Source: an uncultured Flavobacteriaceae bacterium (lineage in GTDB: Bacteria > Bacteroidota > Bacteroidia > Flavobacteriales > Flavobacteriaceae). From it: a stretch of 54,147 nt of DNA. Positions 9,544 through 17,518 of this stretch are shown one piece after another (the first letter of the stretch is position 1; each line of letters starts with the position of its first letter). The DNA is taken from the NCBI GenBank assembly GCA_947486785.1, contig CANKUU010000023.1, positions 1 to 54,147 of the forward strand. Direction: 5' to 3'. The notes under the pieces were generated by a model, which ran no database searches, had not been told where the DNA came from, and worked only from the letters and a program-made list of their open reading frames with translations. Position numbers and translations under genes: made by a program.

Positions 9544-9709
9544 AGGCATAAGTCTCTTTTTTTAGTCCTTGAGAACATTAATATATAATATAGCAATATC
9601 GTTGAATTCTATTAGAACGATTACTATTCTAATAAATAGAATAAAAAATTATAAAATATTGATTAACAATTGTTTAAGTATTTGCTAATGTGTTGTAAAG
9701 ACAGGTAAA

Positions 9710-11059
9710 CTATTTAATTTTCATTACCACAACATCGGTAGCTCCTTTATTTTGAAGATTATAAAAATCAGTACTCGATGTTTCGCCTACAATAATTATG
9801 CTGCCTTCTTCAGTTTCTAAGGCATCAAATCCGTAATCTAAACCAGCACCACCAAAGGTTTTTTGCCAAGTCATATTACCGTTTGCATCTGTTTTTATTA
9901 GCCATATATCATTTTCACCCTCATTGGCGTTTGTGTCTTTATCAGTACTTTTAGAGTTGCCAACGAGTATATAACCACCGTCTTTACTTTGGCTTACGCT
10001 TTGTGCATCATCAAATTGACTACCTCCAAAACTGGTTTCCCAAACTAAGTTACCAGAAACATCAATTTTAATTAGCCATATATCCGATTCTCCATTATTT
10101 TTAGACACATCAACATCGTTGCTAAAAGTATTACCTGTAATAATGTAACCGCCATCAGCAGTATTTGCGATATCTTGGGCTCTTTCAATACCAGTACCCC
10201 CATAAGATTTCTGCCAAACAAGATTACCAACTTTATCTATCTTAACTACCCAAAAATCATAACTTCCTCTAGAATTATTTATATCAAAATCATCACTTTC
10301 TGTAAAACCACACATTACAAAGCCACCGTCATTAGAACGAACAACGGCATGAGCCCGATCATTATTTGAACCGCCATAATAGCCTCGCCAAATTAAATTT
10401 CCTGTAGCGCCTACCTTAGTGCCCCAAAATTCGCCAACCCCATGCCTAGTTAAAGATGAATTGTTTTTTTCTGTATTGCCGTCTGCTCTTGCCGAAGTTA
10501 TATCTAAAAATCCGGCAAAAAACAAACCTTCATCTTCAGTTTCTAATATATCGTAAGCGTGATCATGACCAGAAAATCCAAAACTTTTTTCCCATAAAAC
10601 TTCTCCTAAACCATTTACTTTTATTACCCAATTATCATGAAAACCTTCATTATTACTTGCATCGCCATCGTCGCTCATTGCGTACCCAGTTAACGCATAA
10701 CCACCATCTTTTGTTTGCACCAAACTTTGCCCTCGGTCGTCTTTACTACCCCCGTAAGTCTTGCTCCACTCCATGGCACCAAAAGCGTCTAATTTTAAAA
10801 GCCAATAGTCGTTTACAGCTGTATTCTTAGTTTCTAAGTCACCATCAATACTATTTGAAAACCCTAAAATAGCATAACCACCATCTGTAGTACTGATAAC
10901 TGCTTTGGCAGTTTCTTCGCCGCTGCCCCCAAAATTCTTAACCCAGTCTAACTCTCCTAAATAACGATATGTGGAAGTGCTATCAACAGGTGATTCTTCA
11001 CTATCTTTAATACAGGATAGTAAAACAAAAAAGCAAATAAAAAGAAAATAATTTTTCAC
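9710..11059 (-). CDS. Seven-repeat beta-propeller lipoprotein
   Basis: 449-aa secreted lipoprotein (lipobox cysteine C16 in LLSCIKD). It contains seven copies of a roughly 60-residue repeat beginning with a motif like YGGSKDDRGQSLVQTKDGGY and containing a conserved D-W/I-W-L/V-x-K-x strand, as in NDIWLIKTDANGN. Seven repeats suggest a closed seven-bladed propeller; Asp-rich turns between blades suggest calcium sites. Function unknown: such propellers usually mediate binding at the cell surface. It begins 3 nt after the choice-of-anchor B lipoprotein gene, so the two form an operon. The third repeat (SFGFSGHDHAYDILETEDEG) is the most divergent. Confidence 0.8.
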   Translation of the reverse strand: MKNYFLFICFFVLLSCIKDSEESPVDSTSTYRYLGELDWVKNFGGSGEETAKAVISTTDGGYAILGFSNSIDGDLETKNTAVNDYWLLKLDAFGAMEWSKTYGGSKDDRGQSLVQTKDGGYALTGYAMSDDGDASNNEGFHDNWVIKVNGLGEVLWEKSFGFSGHDHAYDILETEDEGLFFAGFLDITSARADGNTEKNNSSLTRHGVGEFWGTKVGATGNLIWRGYYGGSNNDRAHAVVRSNDGGFVMCGFTESDDFDINNSRGSYDFWVVKIDKVGNLVWQKSYGGTGIERAQDIANTADGGYIITGNTFSNDVDVSKNNGESDIWLIKIDVSGNLVWETSFGGSQFDDAQSVSQSKDGGYILVGNSKSTDKDTNANEGENDIWLIKTDANGNMTWQKTFGGAGLDYGFDALETEEGSIIIVGETSSTDFYNLQNKGATDVVVMKIK

Positions 11060-11062
11060 TAT

Positions 11063-12292
11063 TTAATTCGATTTTTTAATGACAAATAATCCCGATTCTA
11101 TGTCACTTACTATAATATTACCACTAGCAAAATACGGATAAACACTCCAAACTCCTTTAAAACTGGCATCATTAGAATCTACAAAAGTGTCAAAATATCC
11201 TATTTCGGAAATACTTTTACCTGTAATATCCGAAATATCAAGTATGCGAACACCCGCCGCGTAATTTGCCAAAAAATATTCATTGCCTTTCACATATCCA
11301 TTATGATCAATGGCACTAGTAGTGCCTAAATAAGTTTCATGCAGCAAGGGGTTATCTAGGTCTGTAAAATCAAAAAATAATGTACGAGATCTAAAACCAC
11401 GTTCAACCTCATCTAACTCATCACCTAAAATAAAATAGCGCTGATCGTCAGAAAACCAACCCTGGTGTGTGTACTCTATATTTGGATATAAAACTGAAGA
11501 AATAAACTGCGGGTTGTTTTTATCAGTAACGTCGACAATGACTACAACGTCTTCGTTAGCGCCTACATAAATTTCGCGTCCGGTATAATCAGTATCCGGA
11601 CCGGTATAGCTCACCACTTGTGCATCATGTGAATATCCTTTTTCACCATACCCTCCGGCTGCTACTGGGTTTTTTGGGTCTTGGATATTAATAAAATGAA
11701 CACCGCCTCTAAATGTATCACCTCTAGCTGTGCCCACCACATAAGCAAAACCGGTATCTTCGTTAATGACAATATTATGTGCATTACCAAAACCCGTGTA
11801 TCGCGCATCTGCCGCAAATTCTTGTGGAGCATTTGAAACCTCTCGTAATTTTGTTAAGTCAAAAACTTGCATGCCATGGCCTTCTGCTTCTGATACAATA
11901 AAAACATGATTGTCATATACTTTAAGATCTCGCCAAGATGATGAACCTGTTGCCGTTGGTAATTTACCTAAGTAAACCAAATTTTCAGTATCGGTAATAT
12001 CAACAAATGCAGTACCATTTACCAAACCGATTATTGCATACTCTTTTCTGGTCGATGCATCTGTCCACCCCCAAATATCATTAGCTGCCTGCGCTGAAAA
12101 TTCAGAAACGGGAATAAAACCCTTTAAATCATAATTACTGCAAGGAAAACTGCCTGCAAAACCCCCTTCACAAGGCGTAAAACCCAACCTTTGACTTGGT
12201 GTTTGTATTGAGGGAGGGTTGCTCGCCTCTTCGCTTTTAGAACAAGAAAGTACGACCCCTAACGTTAAAAATAAAAGAATGCTTTTTTTCAT
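11063..12292 (-). CDS. Choice-of-anchor B lipoprotein with LVIVD repeats
   Basis: 409-aa lipoprotein (lipobox C17 in VVLSCSKSEE). The body matches the choice-of-anchor B family, with LVIVD-type repeats seen as TAFVDITDTENLVYLG, VVVIVDVTDKNNPQFI, LFFDFTDLDNPLLH and VRILDISDITG. Also visible are HNIVINEDTGFAYVVG and DHNGYVKGNEYFLANY, family signatures with conserved His. It should fold as a propeller on the outside of the cell; biochemical role unknown. It is the first gene of a two-gene operon with the downstream seven-repeat lipoprotein (3-nt gap). Confidence 0.83.
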   Translation of the reverse strand: MKKSILLFLTLGVVLSCSKSEEASNPPSIQTPSQRLGFTPCEGGFAGSFPCSNYDLKGFIPVSEFSAQAANDIWGWTDASTRKEYAIIGLVNGTAFVDITDTENLVYLGKLPTATGSSSWRDLKVYDNHVFIVSEAEGHGMQVFDLTKLREVSNAPQEFAADARYTGFGNAHNIVINEDTGFAYVVGTARGDTFRGGVHFINIQDPKNPVAAGGYGEKGYSHDAQVVSYTGPDTDYTGREIYVGANEDVVVIVDVTDKNNPQFISSVLYPNIEYTHQGWFSDDQRYFILGDELDEVERGFRSRTLFFDFTDLDNPLLHETYLGTTSAIDHNGYVKGNEYFLANYAAGVRILDISDITGKSISEIGYFDTFVDSNDASFKGVWSVYPYFASGNIIVSDIESGLFVIKKSN

Positions 12293-12492
12293 AAGTAATA
12301 AGTGTTTTGCCTTGGTATAAAGATAGTGCTAATTCATTTTTATAAACTACTAAGTTAAGGCATATGTCATATAAATAGTTTCGAAATATAAGTCTGCTAC
12401 CATAGATTCATATTAAACGCAGCAATTTCTGTTCCAAATTTACCTTCAGCATGGCAAATTCAAAAGTGTAGTTTCAACTCAAAAAATACCCC

Positions 12493-12500
12493 TATTTTTG
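12493..12500 (+). promoter_or_regulatory. -7 promoter box placed for a leaderless thiL mRNA
   Basis: TATTTTTG matches the Bacteroidota -7 consensus TAnnTTTG. It ends 4 nt before the thiL ATG at 12505, so transcription would start at or next to the A of the start codon. The -33 region is only a poor match (TTTC at 12472-12475). Confidence 0.45.
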
Positions 12501-12504
12501 CAAT

Positions 12505-13554
12505 ATGATTGAAGATAAAAACCAAGAACGAACCTCTTTAGAAAAATTAGGAGAATTTGGCCTAATTGAACATTTAACTAAAAACTTTTCATTACAACAT
12601 CAATCAACAGAGACTGGTGTTGGTGATGATGCGGCAGTTCTTGATTTTAAGACAAAAAAAACCTTGCTATCTACAGATTTACTGATTGAAGGTGTACATT
12701 TCGATTTAAGCTATGTGCCTTTAAAGCACCTAGGCTACAAAGCAGTTGTGGTTAACTTATCAGATATTTTTGCCATGAATGCTACTGCTACACACATTAC
12801 AGTATCTATCGCTGCCTCAAACCGTTTTCCATTGGAAGCTTTGAACGAATTATATGAAGGTATTGCTCTGGCTTGTAAAAAATATAAAATTGATTTAGTT
12901 GGGGGCGATACAACATCATCAACAAAAGGCCTTTTAATAAGTATTACAGCACTAGGAGAGGCCAACCCTTCGAATATAACCTACCGAAATGGGGCAAAAC
13001 CAAATGATTTATTGGTGGTTTCTGGTGACTTAGGTGGCGCTTACATGGGTCTTCAAATACTTGAACGCGAAAAAGAAGTGTATAAAGTTAACCCCAATAG
13101 CCAACCCGATTTAGAACCCTACTCTTATATCATTGAACGTCAATTAAAACCCGAAGCTAGAAATGATATCGCAGAACTTTTAAAAATTTTAAAAGTAACA
13201 CCCACCGCTATGATTGATATTAGTGATGGTTTATCTTCAGAAATTTTACACCTCTGTAAAAATAGTAAGGTTGGATGTAATTTATATGAAAATAAAATTC
13301 CATTAGACCCTACTGTAATTTCAGCTTGTGAAGAATTCAAGATCGATAGTACTATGGTAGCATTAAGTGGTGGTGAGGACTATGAATTGCTGTTTACGGT
13401 AGATCAACAAGATTTTGAAAAAATAAAAGGAAATCCGAATTTATCTATAATTGGCCATATGACAGATAGTGCCGAGGGAGCGCATTTAATTACCCGTGGA
13501 AATTCTAAAATTCCGTTAACTGCCCAAGGTTGGAACTCTTTCAAATCTGAATAA
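12505..13554 (+). CDS. thiL: ThiL, thiamine-monophosphate kinase
   Basis: 349-aa ThiL. It phosphorylates thiamine monophosphate with ATP to give thiamine diphosphate, the active cofactor. Family motifs are visible: GVGDDAAVLD near residue 38, LLSTDLLIEGVHFD, the metal-binding LVGGDTTSS and MIDISDGLSSE. The start at 12505 gives the usual flavobacterial N-terminus (MIEDKNQERTSLEKLGEFGL), and no earlier start fits. A strong -7 box 4 nt upstream suggests a leaderless transcript. No TPP riboswitch-like sequence is seen upstream. It is single and divergent from the LVIVD lipoprotein. Confidence 0.95.
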   Translation: MIEDKNQERTSLEKLGEFGLIEHLTKNFSLQHQSTETGVGDDAAVLDFKTKKTLLSTDLLIEGVHFDLSYVPLKHLGYKAVVVNLSDIFAMNATATHITVSIAASNRFPLEALNELYEGIALACKKYKIDLVGGDTTSSTKGLLISITALGEANPSNITYRNGAKPNDLLVVSGDLGGAYMGLQILEREKEVYKVNPNSQPDLEPYSYIIERQLKPEARNDIAELLKILKVTPTAMIDISDGLSSEILHLCKNSKVGCNLYENKIPLDPTVISACEEFKIDSTMVALSGGEDYELLFTVDQQDFEKIKGNPNLSIIGHMTDSAEGAHLITRGNSKIPLTAQGWNSFKSE

Positions 13555-13783
13555 ACGCATTGTTAATAAACGGCCAAAAAAACACTAAACTAAAACCATA
13601 GTTATCTGTTTTTAGTGACGTAAAGCAAAAGCTATTTTAACAAAAAAATCCCAAAAATCAAGCGTATTCCTTTCATACTGTTGTGGGGCGAACGACAGGT
13701 AAGAGTAGTGGAGTTTACTTAATTTCTGGGAGTAAATTTTGAATTCTAAAAACTGTTTTTAAAATTCGCTTGCCAAAGCATGA

Positions 13784-13999
13784 TTAAGCTGCATGTGCTG
13801 CTCGATGTCTTTTTTGATATATACTCTCTAGTGTTTTATTTATATCTTGTAATTCTGGTGTTAAAGTACTAAGGTTACCTGTTGCATCTGTAGTAACTTC
13901 TTTACCACAATGTATACATTTGTACTCTTTTATATGTTGTGTAACTTTTTTAGAAATAGTGTAATGATGACCGAAAATGTTGCAAATTACTTTTTTCAT
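13784..13999 (-). CDS. Small Cys/His protein, probable zinc ribbon
   Basis: 71-aa protein not assigned to a named family. Residues C6, H11/H12, C28 and C31 form a C-x4-HH-x15-C-x2-C arrangement that could hold one zinc ion; the pattern CNIFGHHY followed by YKCIHCGKEV resembles short DUF1660-like proteins. The C-terminal half is helical (LTPELQDINKTLESIYQKRHRAAHAA) with a basic tail. It stands alone between thiL and brnQ. Coding is supported by the regular Cys/His spacing and a clean start with non-coding flanks. Confidence 0.7.
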   Translation of the reverse strand: MKKVICNIFGHHYTISKKVTQHIKEYKCIHCGKEVTTDATGNLSTLTPELQDINKTLESIYQKRHRAAHAA

Positions 14000-14347
14000 G
14001 CTTGTAGGTTTTTTCTAACTTTCTCTACGTTTGGGGTCGTATAAAATGCTAGGGTTAATTTAAATTTGATCTTTAAAAGTGCTATTTAAACACTTAGGAC
14101 TACAGAACGCAAGCATTTTCATTTTTATTGGATATTCACATCCATTATTTCAGTTTTTTCGATGAAATGCATTTTTTTAGATGAACGAATTATTTTCAAC
14201 AGCCAAGTACGAGCCTGTACTTAAATTAAACAAGACAACAACTCTAGGTAATTTTAAAAAAACGCATCCCCTATCATCAGCTTATCCATATTTATTTGAA
14301 CAAAAAAACATTCAAATTTTGCTATCTTTCAGCACAATTAAATTTTA
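14000..14347. other. Divergent intergenic region before brnQ
   Basis: No gene seen. It should contain promoters for the small Cys/His gene (minus) and brnQ (plus). A TATCTTTC at 14323-14330, with TTTG at 14295-14298, is a loose promoter match for brnQ with too long a spacer (24 nt). Confidence 0.35.
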
Positions 14348-15637
14348 ATGAATACCACCAAAGAAACTCTCGTAACTGCATTTGCTTTGTTTTCATTATT
14401 TTTTGGTGCAGGCAATCTAATGCTGCCTCCGCTTTTAGGCTATCAAGCTGGGGTAGATTGGTTTTGGGTTACCCTTGGTTTTATGGTTACCGCTGTTGTT
14501 ATTCCTATTTTAGGAATTTTGGCCCATGCCAGACTGCAAGGCACCATGTACGATTTTGGCAAAAAAGTATCACCTGCCTTTAGCACGGTTTATTGTATTC
14601 TGGTATACCTTATTTCTATTACAATTCCATCTCCTAGAACTGCATCTGCAACCCATGAAATTGCTGTGCATCCTTTTTTGGGCTCTAGCCCATTAATAAC
14701 AAGCAGTATCTATTTTGCCCTGGTTTTAGTTTTTGTCTTAAATAGATCTAAAATAGTAGGCTTTATCGGCAAATTTTTAACCCCCCTTATCGTTGTTATA
14801 CTTTTAGCGGTAATTGGTATTGGCTTAATTACTTCGGATGGTATAATGAATACCTCCTCTTTTTATAACCCTATTTCGAAAGGCATATTAGAAGGCTACC
14901 AAACTTTTGATGCTATTGGTGCCGTTGTAGTTGGTGCTGTTGTCATCATTTCTTTAAACTTAAAAGGACACAACTCGTTTGAAGCAAAAAAAACAATGAT
15001 TCGAAAGTCGGGCTTTATTGCTGGCTTAGGATTACTGCTTATTTACGCTGGTTTAATTTCTGTAGGTTCTTTTTTCGGAACCGATATTAAAATAGATGAT
15101 ACCCTTAGTGGTGATATGCAAAGAGCCAATTTACTAAGAGGCATAAGCATTGCATCATTAGGTGCTTTTGGCAATAAAGTACTAAGTATTTTAATTGCTT
15201 TGGCTTGTTTTACAACCGCAGTAGGTATTGTTACTGGTACTGCAGATTATTTTAAAGGTTTATTTAAAAACTCCCAAAAAGTATACCTTATTACCGGGGT
15301 GCTTTCATGTGTTATCGGTGTAGTTATGGGGCAGCTAAATTTTCAATCGATTATTGTAATTGCAGTACCTGCTTTAATGTTTATTTACCCCATTACTATT
15401 GTATTAATACTATTAAATGTGGTACCCGAAAAGCTTGGTTCTGCTCTCGTTTTTAAAGCGACAGTAATAGCCACAATCATTTTCAGTATTCCTGATTTTT
15501 TAGGAAGCATTGGGCTGGGTAAATCTATCGCAGAACTGCAACCTTATATTCCATTTAGTAGGTTTAGCTTGGGTTGGGTTTTCCCTGCTTTTCTTGCTTT
15601 TATTGGCGCTAACCTTAAAATACATTTTAAAAAGTAA
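14348..15637 (+). CDS. brnQ: BrnQ, branched-chain amino acid carrier
   Basis: 429-aa LIVCS-family transporter for leucine, isoleucine and valine, driven by sodium or proton symport. The N-terminus LFFGAGNLMLPPLLGYQAG is the family signature. About twelve hydrophobic segments spread over the length, and a conserved TACFTTAVG-like stretch is seen as ALACFTTAVGIVTGTADYF. Length is normal. The start at 14348 places the signature near the N-terminus as expected. The next gene (NTF2-like lipoprotein) starts 1 nt after the stop, so they are co-transcribed. Confidence 0.94.
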   Translation: MNTTKETLVTAFALFSLFFGAGNLMLPPLLGYQAGVDWFWVTLGFMVTAVVIPILGILAHARLQGTMYDFGKKVSPAFSTVYCILVYLISITIPSPRTASATHEIAVHPFLGSSPLITSSIYFALVLVFVLNRSKIVGFIGKFLTPLIVVILLAVIGIGLITSDGIMNTSSFYNPISKGILEGYQTFDAIGAVVVGAVVIISLNLKGHNSFEAKKTMIRKSGFIAGLGLLLIYAGLISVGSFFGTDIKIDDTLSGDMQRANLLRGISIASLGAFGNKVLSILIALACFTTAVGIVTGTADYFKGLFKNSQKVYLITGVLSCVIGVVMGQLNFQSIIVIAVPALMFIYPITIVLILLNVVPEKLGSALVFKATVIATIIFSIPDFLGSIGLGKSIAELQPYIPFSRFSLGWVFPAFLAFIGANLKIHFKK

Positions 15638-15638
15638 A

Positions 15639-16088
15639 ATGAAACAACTATCTAAACCTACCGCTATATTTTTTTCCTTTTTAACCATAGCATGTAGTTC
15701 TTATGAAGCCGATGAAGAACAAGCTGTAAAAGAAACGCTTACACAAATGTGGGATGCTATTGAAAAAGAAGACATAGACAGATACGCAAGCTATATTCAT
15801 AAAGATTTTACCCAATTTGGAGAAACTGATCCAACTTTAAATATCGGAAAACAACGCGAAGTAAACGAAATTAAGGCATGGATAGAAGATTCTAAAAATA
15901 TACACACCGAAATGATTTCTCCTTTAGTGACGGTTAGAGGCAACACCGCTTGGGTCACCTATTATTGGTCCGATCATGGTATCACTAATGGAAAGCCCTT
16001 TAAATCGAAAGGAAAATCTACTCGTATTTTCGTGAAAGAAAAAGGAAGATGGCTTTGTATTCATGGGCATTATACATTGGTACCTTAG
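15639..16088 (+). CDS. NTF2/SnoaL-like lipoprotein
   Basis: 149-aa lipoprotein. I chose the ATG at 15639 over a longer in-frame ORF from 15510 because it gives a proper lipoprotein signal (MKQLSKPTAIFF to C19 in TIACSSYEAD) and avoids overlap with brnQ. The rest matches the NTF2-like alpha+beta cone fold: KETLTQMWDAIEKEDIDRYASYIHKDFTQFG at the start, then strands such as TAWVTYYWSDHG and KGKSTRIFVKEKGRWLCIHGHY. Such domains bind or convert small ligands; nothing here tells which. It is coupled to brnQ (stop and start 1 nt apart). Confidence 0.82.
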   Translation: MKQLSKPTAIFFSFLTIACSSYEADEEQAVKETLTQMWDAIEKEDIDRYASYIHKDFTQFGETDPTLNIGKQREVNEIKAWIEDSKNIHTEMISPLVTVRGNTAWVTYYWSDHGITNGKPFKSKGKSTRIFVKEKGRWLCIHGHYTLVP

Positions 16089-16118
16089 CCCACAGTTAAC
16101 ACCCATGAATATAACTAG

Positions 16119-17411
16119 TTACTTTGCCATTAAACTCTCAATTTCATCTGCTTCAATGGGTATATTTGCCATCAAATTAAAGGGTTCTCCTGTTTCTTGT
16201 ATTACCACATCATCTTCTAAACGGATACCCATATTTTCTTCTGGAATATAAATACCTGGTTCAACTGTAAAAACCATATTGGCTTTCATTCCAGTTTTTA
16301 AGGCACCATAATCATGTGTATTTAAACCTATATGGTGGCTAGTGCCATGCATAAAATATTTTTTATAAGCTGGCCATTCAGGGTTTTCATTCTGCACATC
16401 AGCTTTATCGAGCAGTCCTAAACCTAACAGTTCAGAAGTCATTAATTTACCACATTCTTTATGGTATTCTGCCCAAATAGTACCCGGAACTAATAATTTT
16501 GTAGCTTCTTTTTTAACCCGCAATACCGCATTGTAAACTTCTTTTTGACGATTTGTAAATTTTCCGTTTACAGGAATAGTTCTGGTTAAATCACTAGAAT
16601 AATTAGCGTACTCTGCTGCGACATCCATTAAAATAAGATCACCAGATTTACACTGTTGATTATTCTCAACATAATGCAACACATTTGCATTATTTCCAGA
16701 AGCTACAATAGGGGTATATGCAAAGCCCTTAGATCTGTTTCTAACAAACTCATGCAACAACTCTGCTTCTATCTCATACTCCCAAACGCCTGGTTTTACA
16801 AAACTCAATAGGCGTCTAAACCCTTTCTCTGTAATATTACAGGCCCTTTGCATTAAAGCAATTTCTTCAGGTTCTTTTACACCTCTAATATCTTGTAAAA
16901 TGGGATTGCTTTTTGCATATTGATGCGCTGGAAATTGCATCTTGCATCTGTGAATAAAACGATCTTCTCGTGTTTGCGTTTCAACCGCCTGCCTATAATG
17001 CTCGTTGGTATTAAAATAAATGGTATCAGCTTCGGTCATCAAATCAAAGAAAATCTTATCAAAATCTGACAACCAATAAATGGTGCTAATTCCTGAAACT
17101 TCGGTTGCTCTTGGTTTGGTTAATTTCTCACCTTCCCATACCGCAATATGCTCATTCGTTTCTCTAACAAAAAGAATTTCTCTATGCCTCTTATCAATAG
17201 CGTCAGGAAATAATAGCAAAATAGTCTCTTCTTGGTCTGCCCCACTTAAATAAAAAATATCACGATGCTGCTCAAAAGGCAAGGTGCTATCTGCACCAAT
17301 AGGGTAGACATCATTTGAATTAAAAACCGCAATGCTTTTTGGCTTCATACGGGCCATAAATTTACTTCGGTTGCAAGTAAAGAGCCTATTACTAATTTGT
17401 TCGTATTTCAT
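16119..17411 (-). CDS. pepP: Xaa-Pro aminopeptidase (aminopeptidase P, M24B)
   Basis: 430-aa metallopeptidase that removes the N-terminal residue from peptides with proline in second position. The N-terminal AMP_N domain covers about residues 1-130 and the M24 pita-bread domain follows. The dinuclear metal site is visible: MDVAAEYANYSSDLTR (Asp ligands), HGTSHHIGLNTHD (His), TVEPGIYIPEE (Glu) and GIRLEDDVVI (Glu). No signal peptide, so cytoplasmic. It is divergent from the large BNR protein gene, with 107 nt shared upstream. Convergent with the NTF2-like gene; no terminator is seen in the 30-nt gap. Confidence 0.93.
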   Translation of the reverse strand: MKYEQISNRLFTCNRSKFMARMKPKSIAVFNSNDVYPIGADSTLPFEQHRDIFYLSGADQEETILLLFPDAIDKRHREILFVRETNEHIAVWEGEKLTKPRATEVSGISTIYWLSDFDKIFFDLMTEADTIYFNTNEHYRQAVETQTREDRFIHRCKMQFPAHQYAKSNPILQDIRGVKEPEEIALMQRACNITEKGFRRLLSFVKPGVWEYEIEAELLHEFVRNRSKGFAYTPIVASGNNANVLHYVENNQQCKSGDLILMDVAAEYANYSSDLTRTIPVNGKFTNRQKEVYNAVLRVKKEATKLLVPGTIWAEYHKECGKLMTSELLGLGLLDKADVQNENPEWPAYKKYFMHGTSHHIGLNTHDYGALKTGMKANMVFTVEPGIYIPEENMGIRLEDDVVIQETGEPFNLMANIPIEADEIESLMAK

Positions 17412-17518
17412 TGTTCTTCTATTTATTTTCTAAAAATAAGAAATACCAACAGCTAGCCTAACAATAACTCTATTTATTTTTGTAATTTTCTAGACTAATA
17501 ACACCAAGTGAAAACCAA

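Noticed and set aside
12293-12504. TPP riboswitch upstream of thiL
   Set aside because: No conserved thi-box sequence (CTGAGA, and ACCTGATCTGGATAATGCCAGCG-like) is visible, and the promoter box leaves no leader.
15510-15638. Longer start for the NTF2-like lipoprotein
   Set aside because: It would overlap brnQ in another frame and hide the lipoprotein signal; ATG 15639 gives the signal at once.
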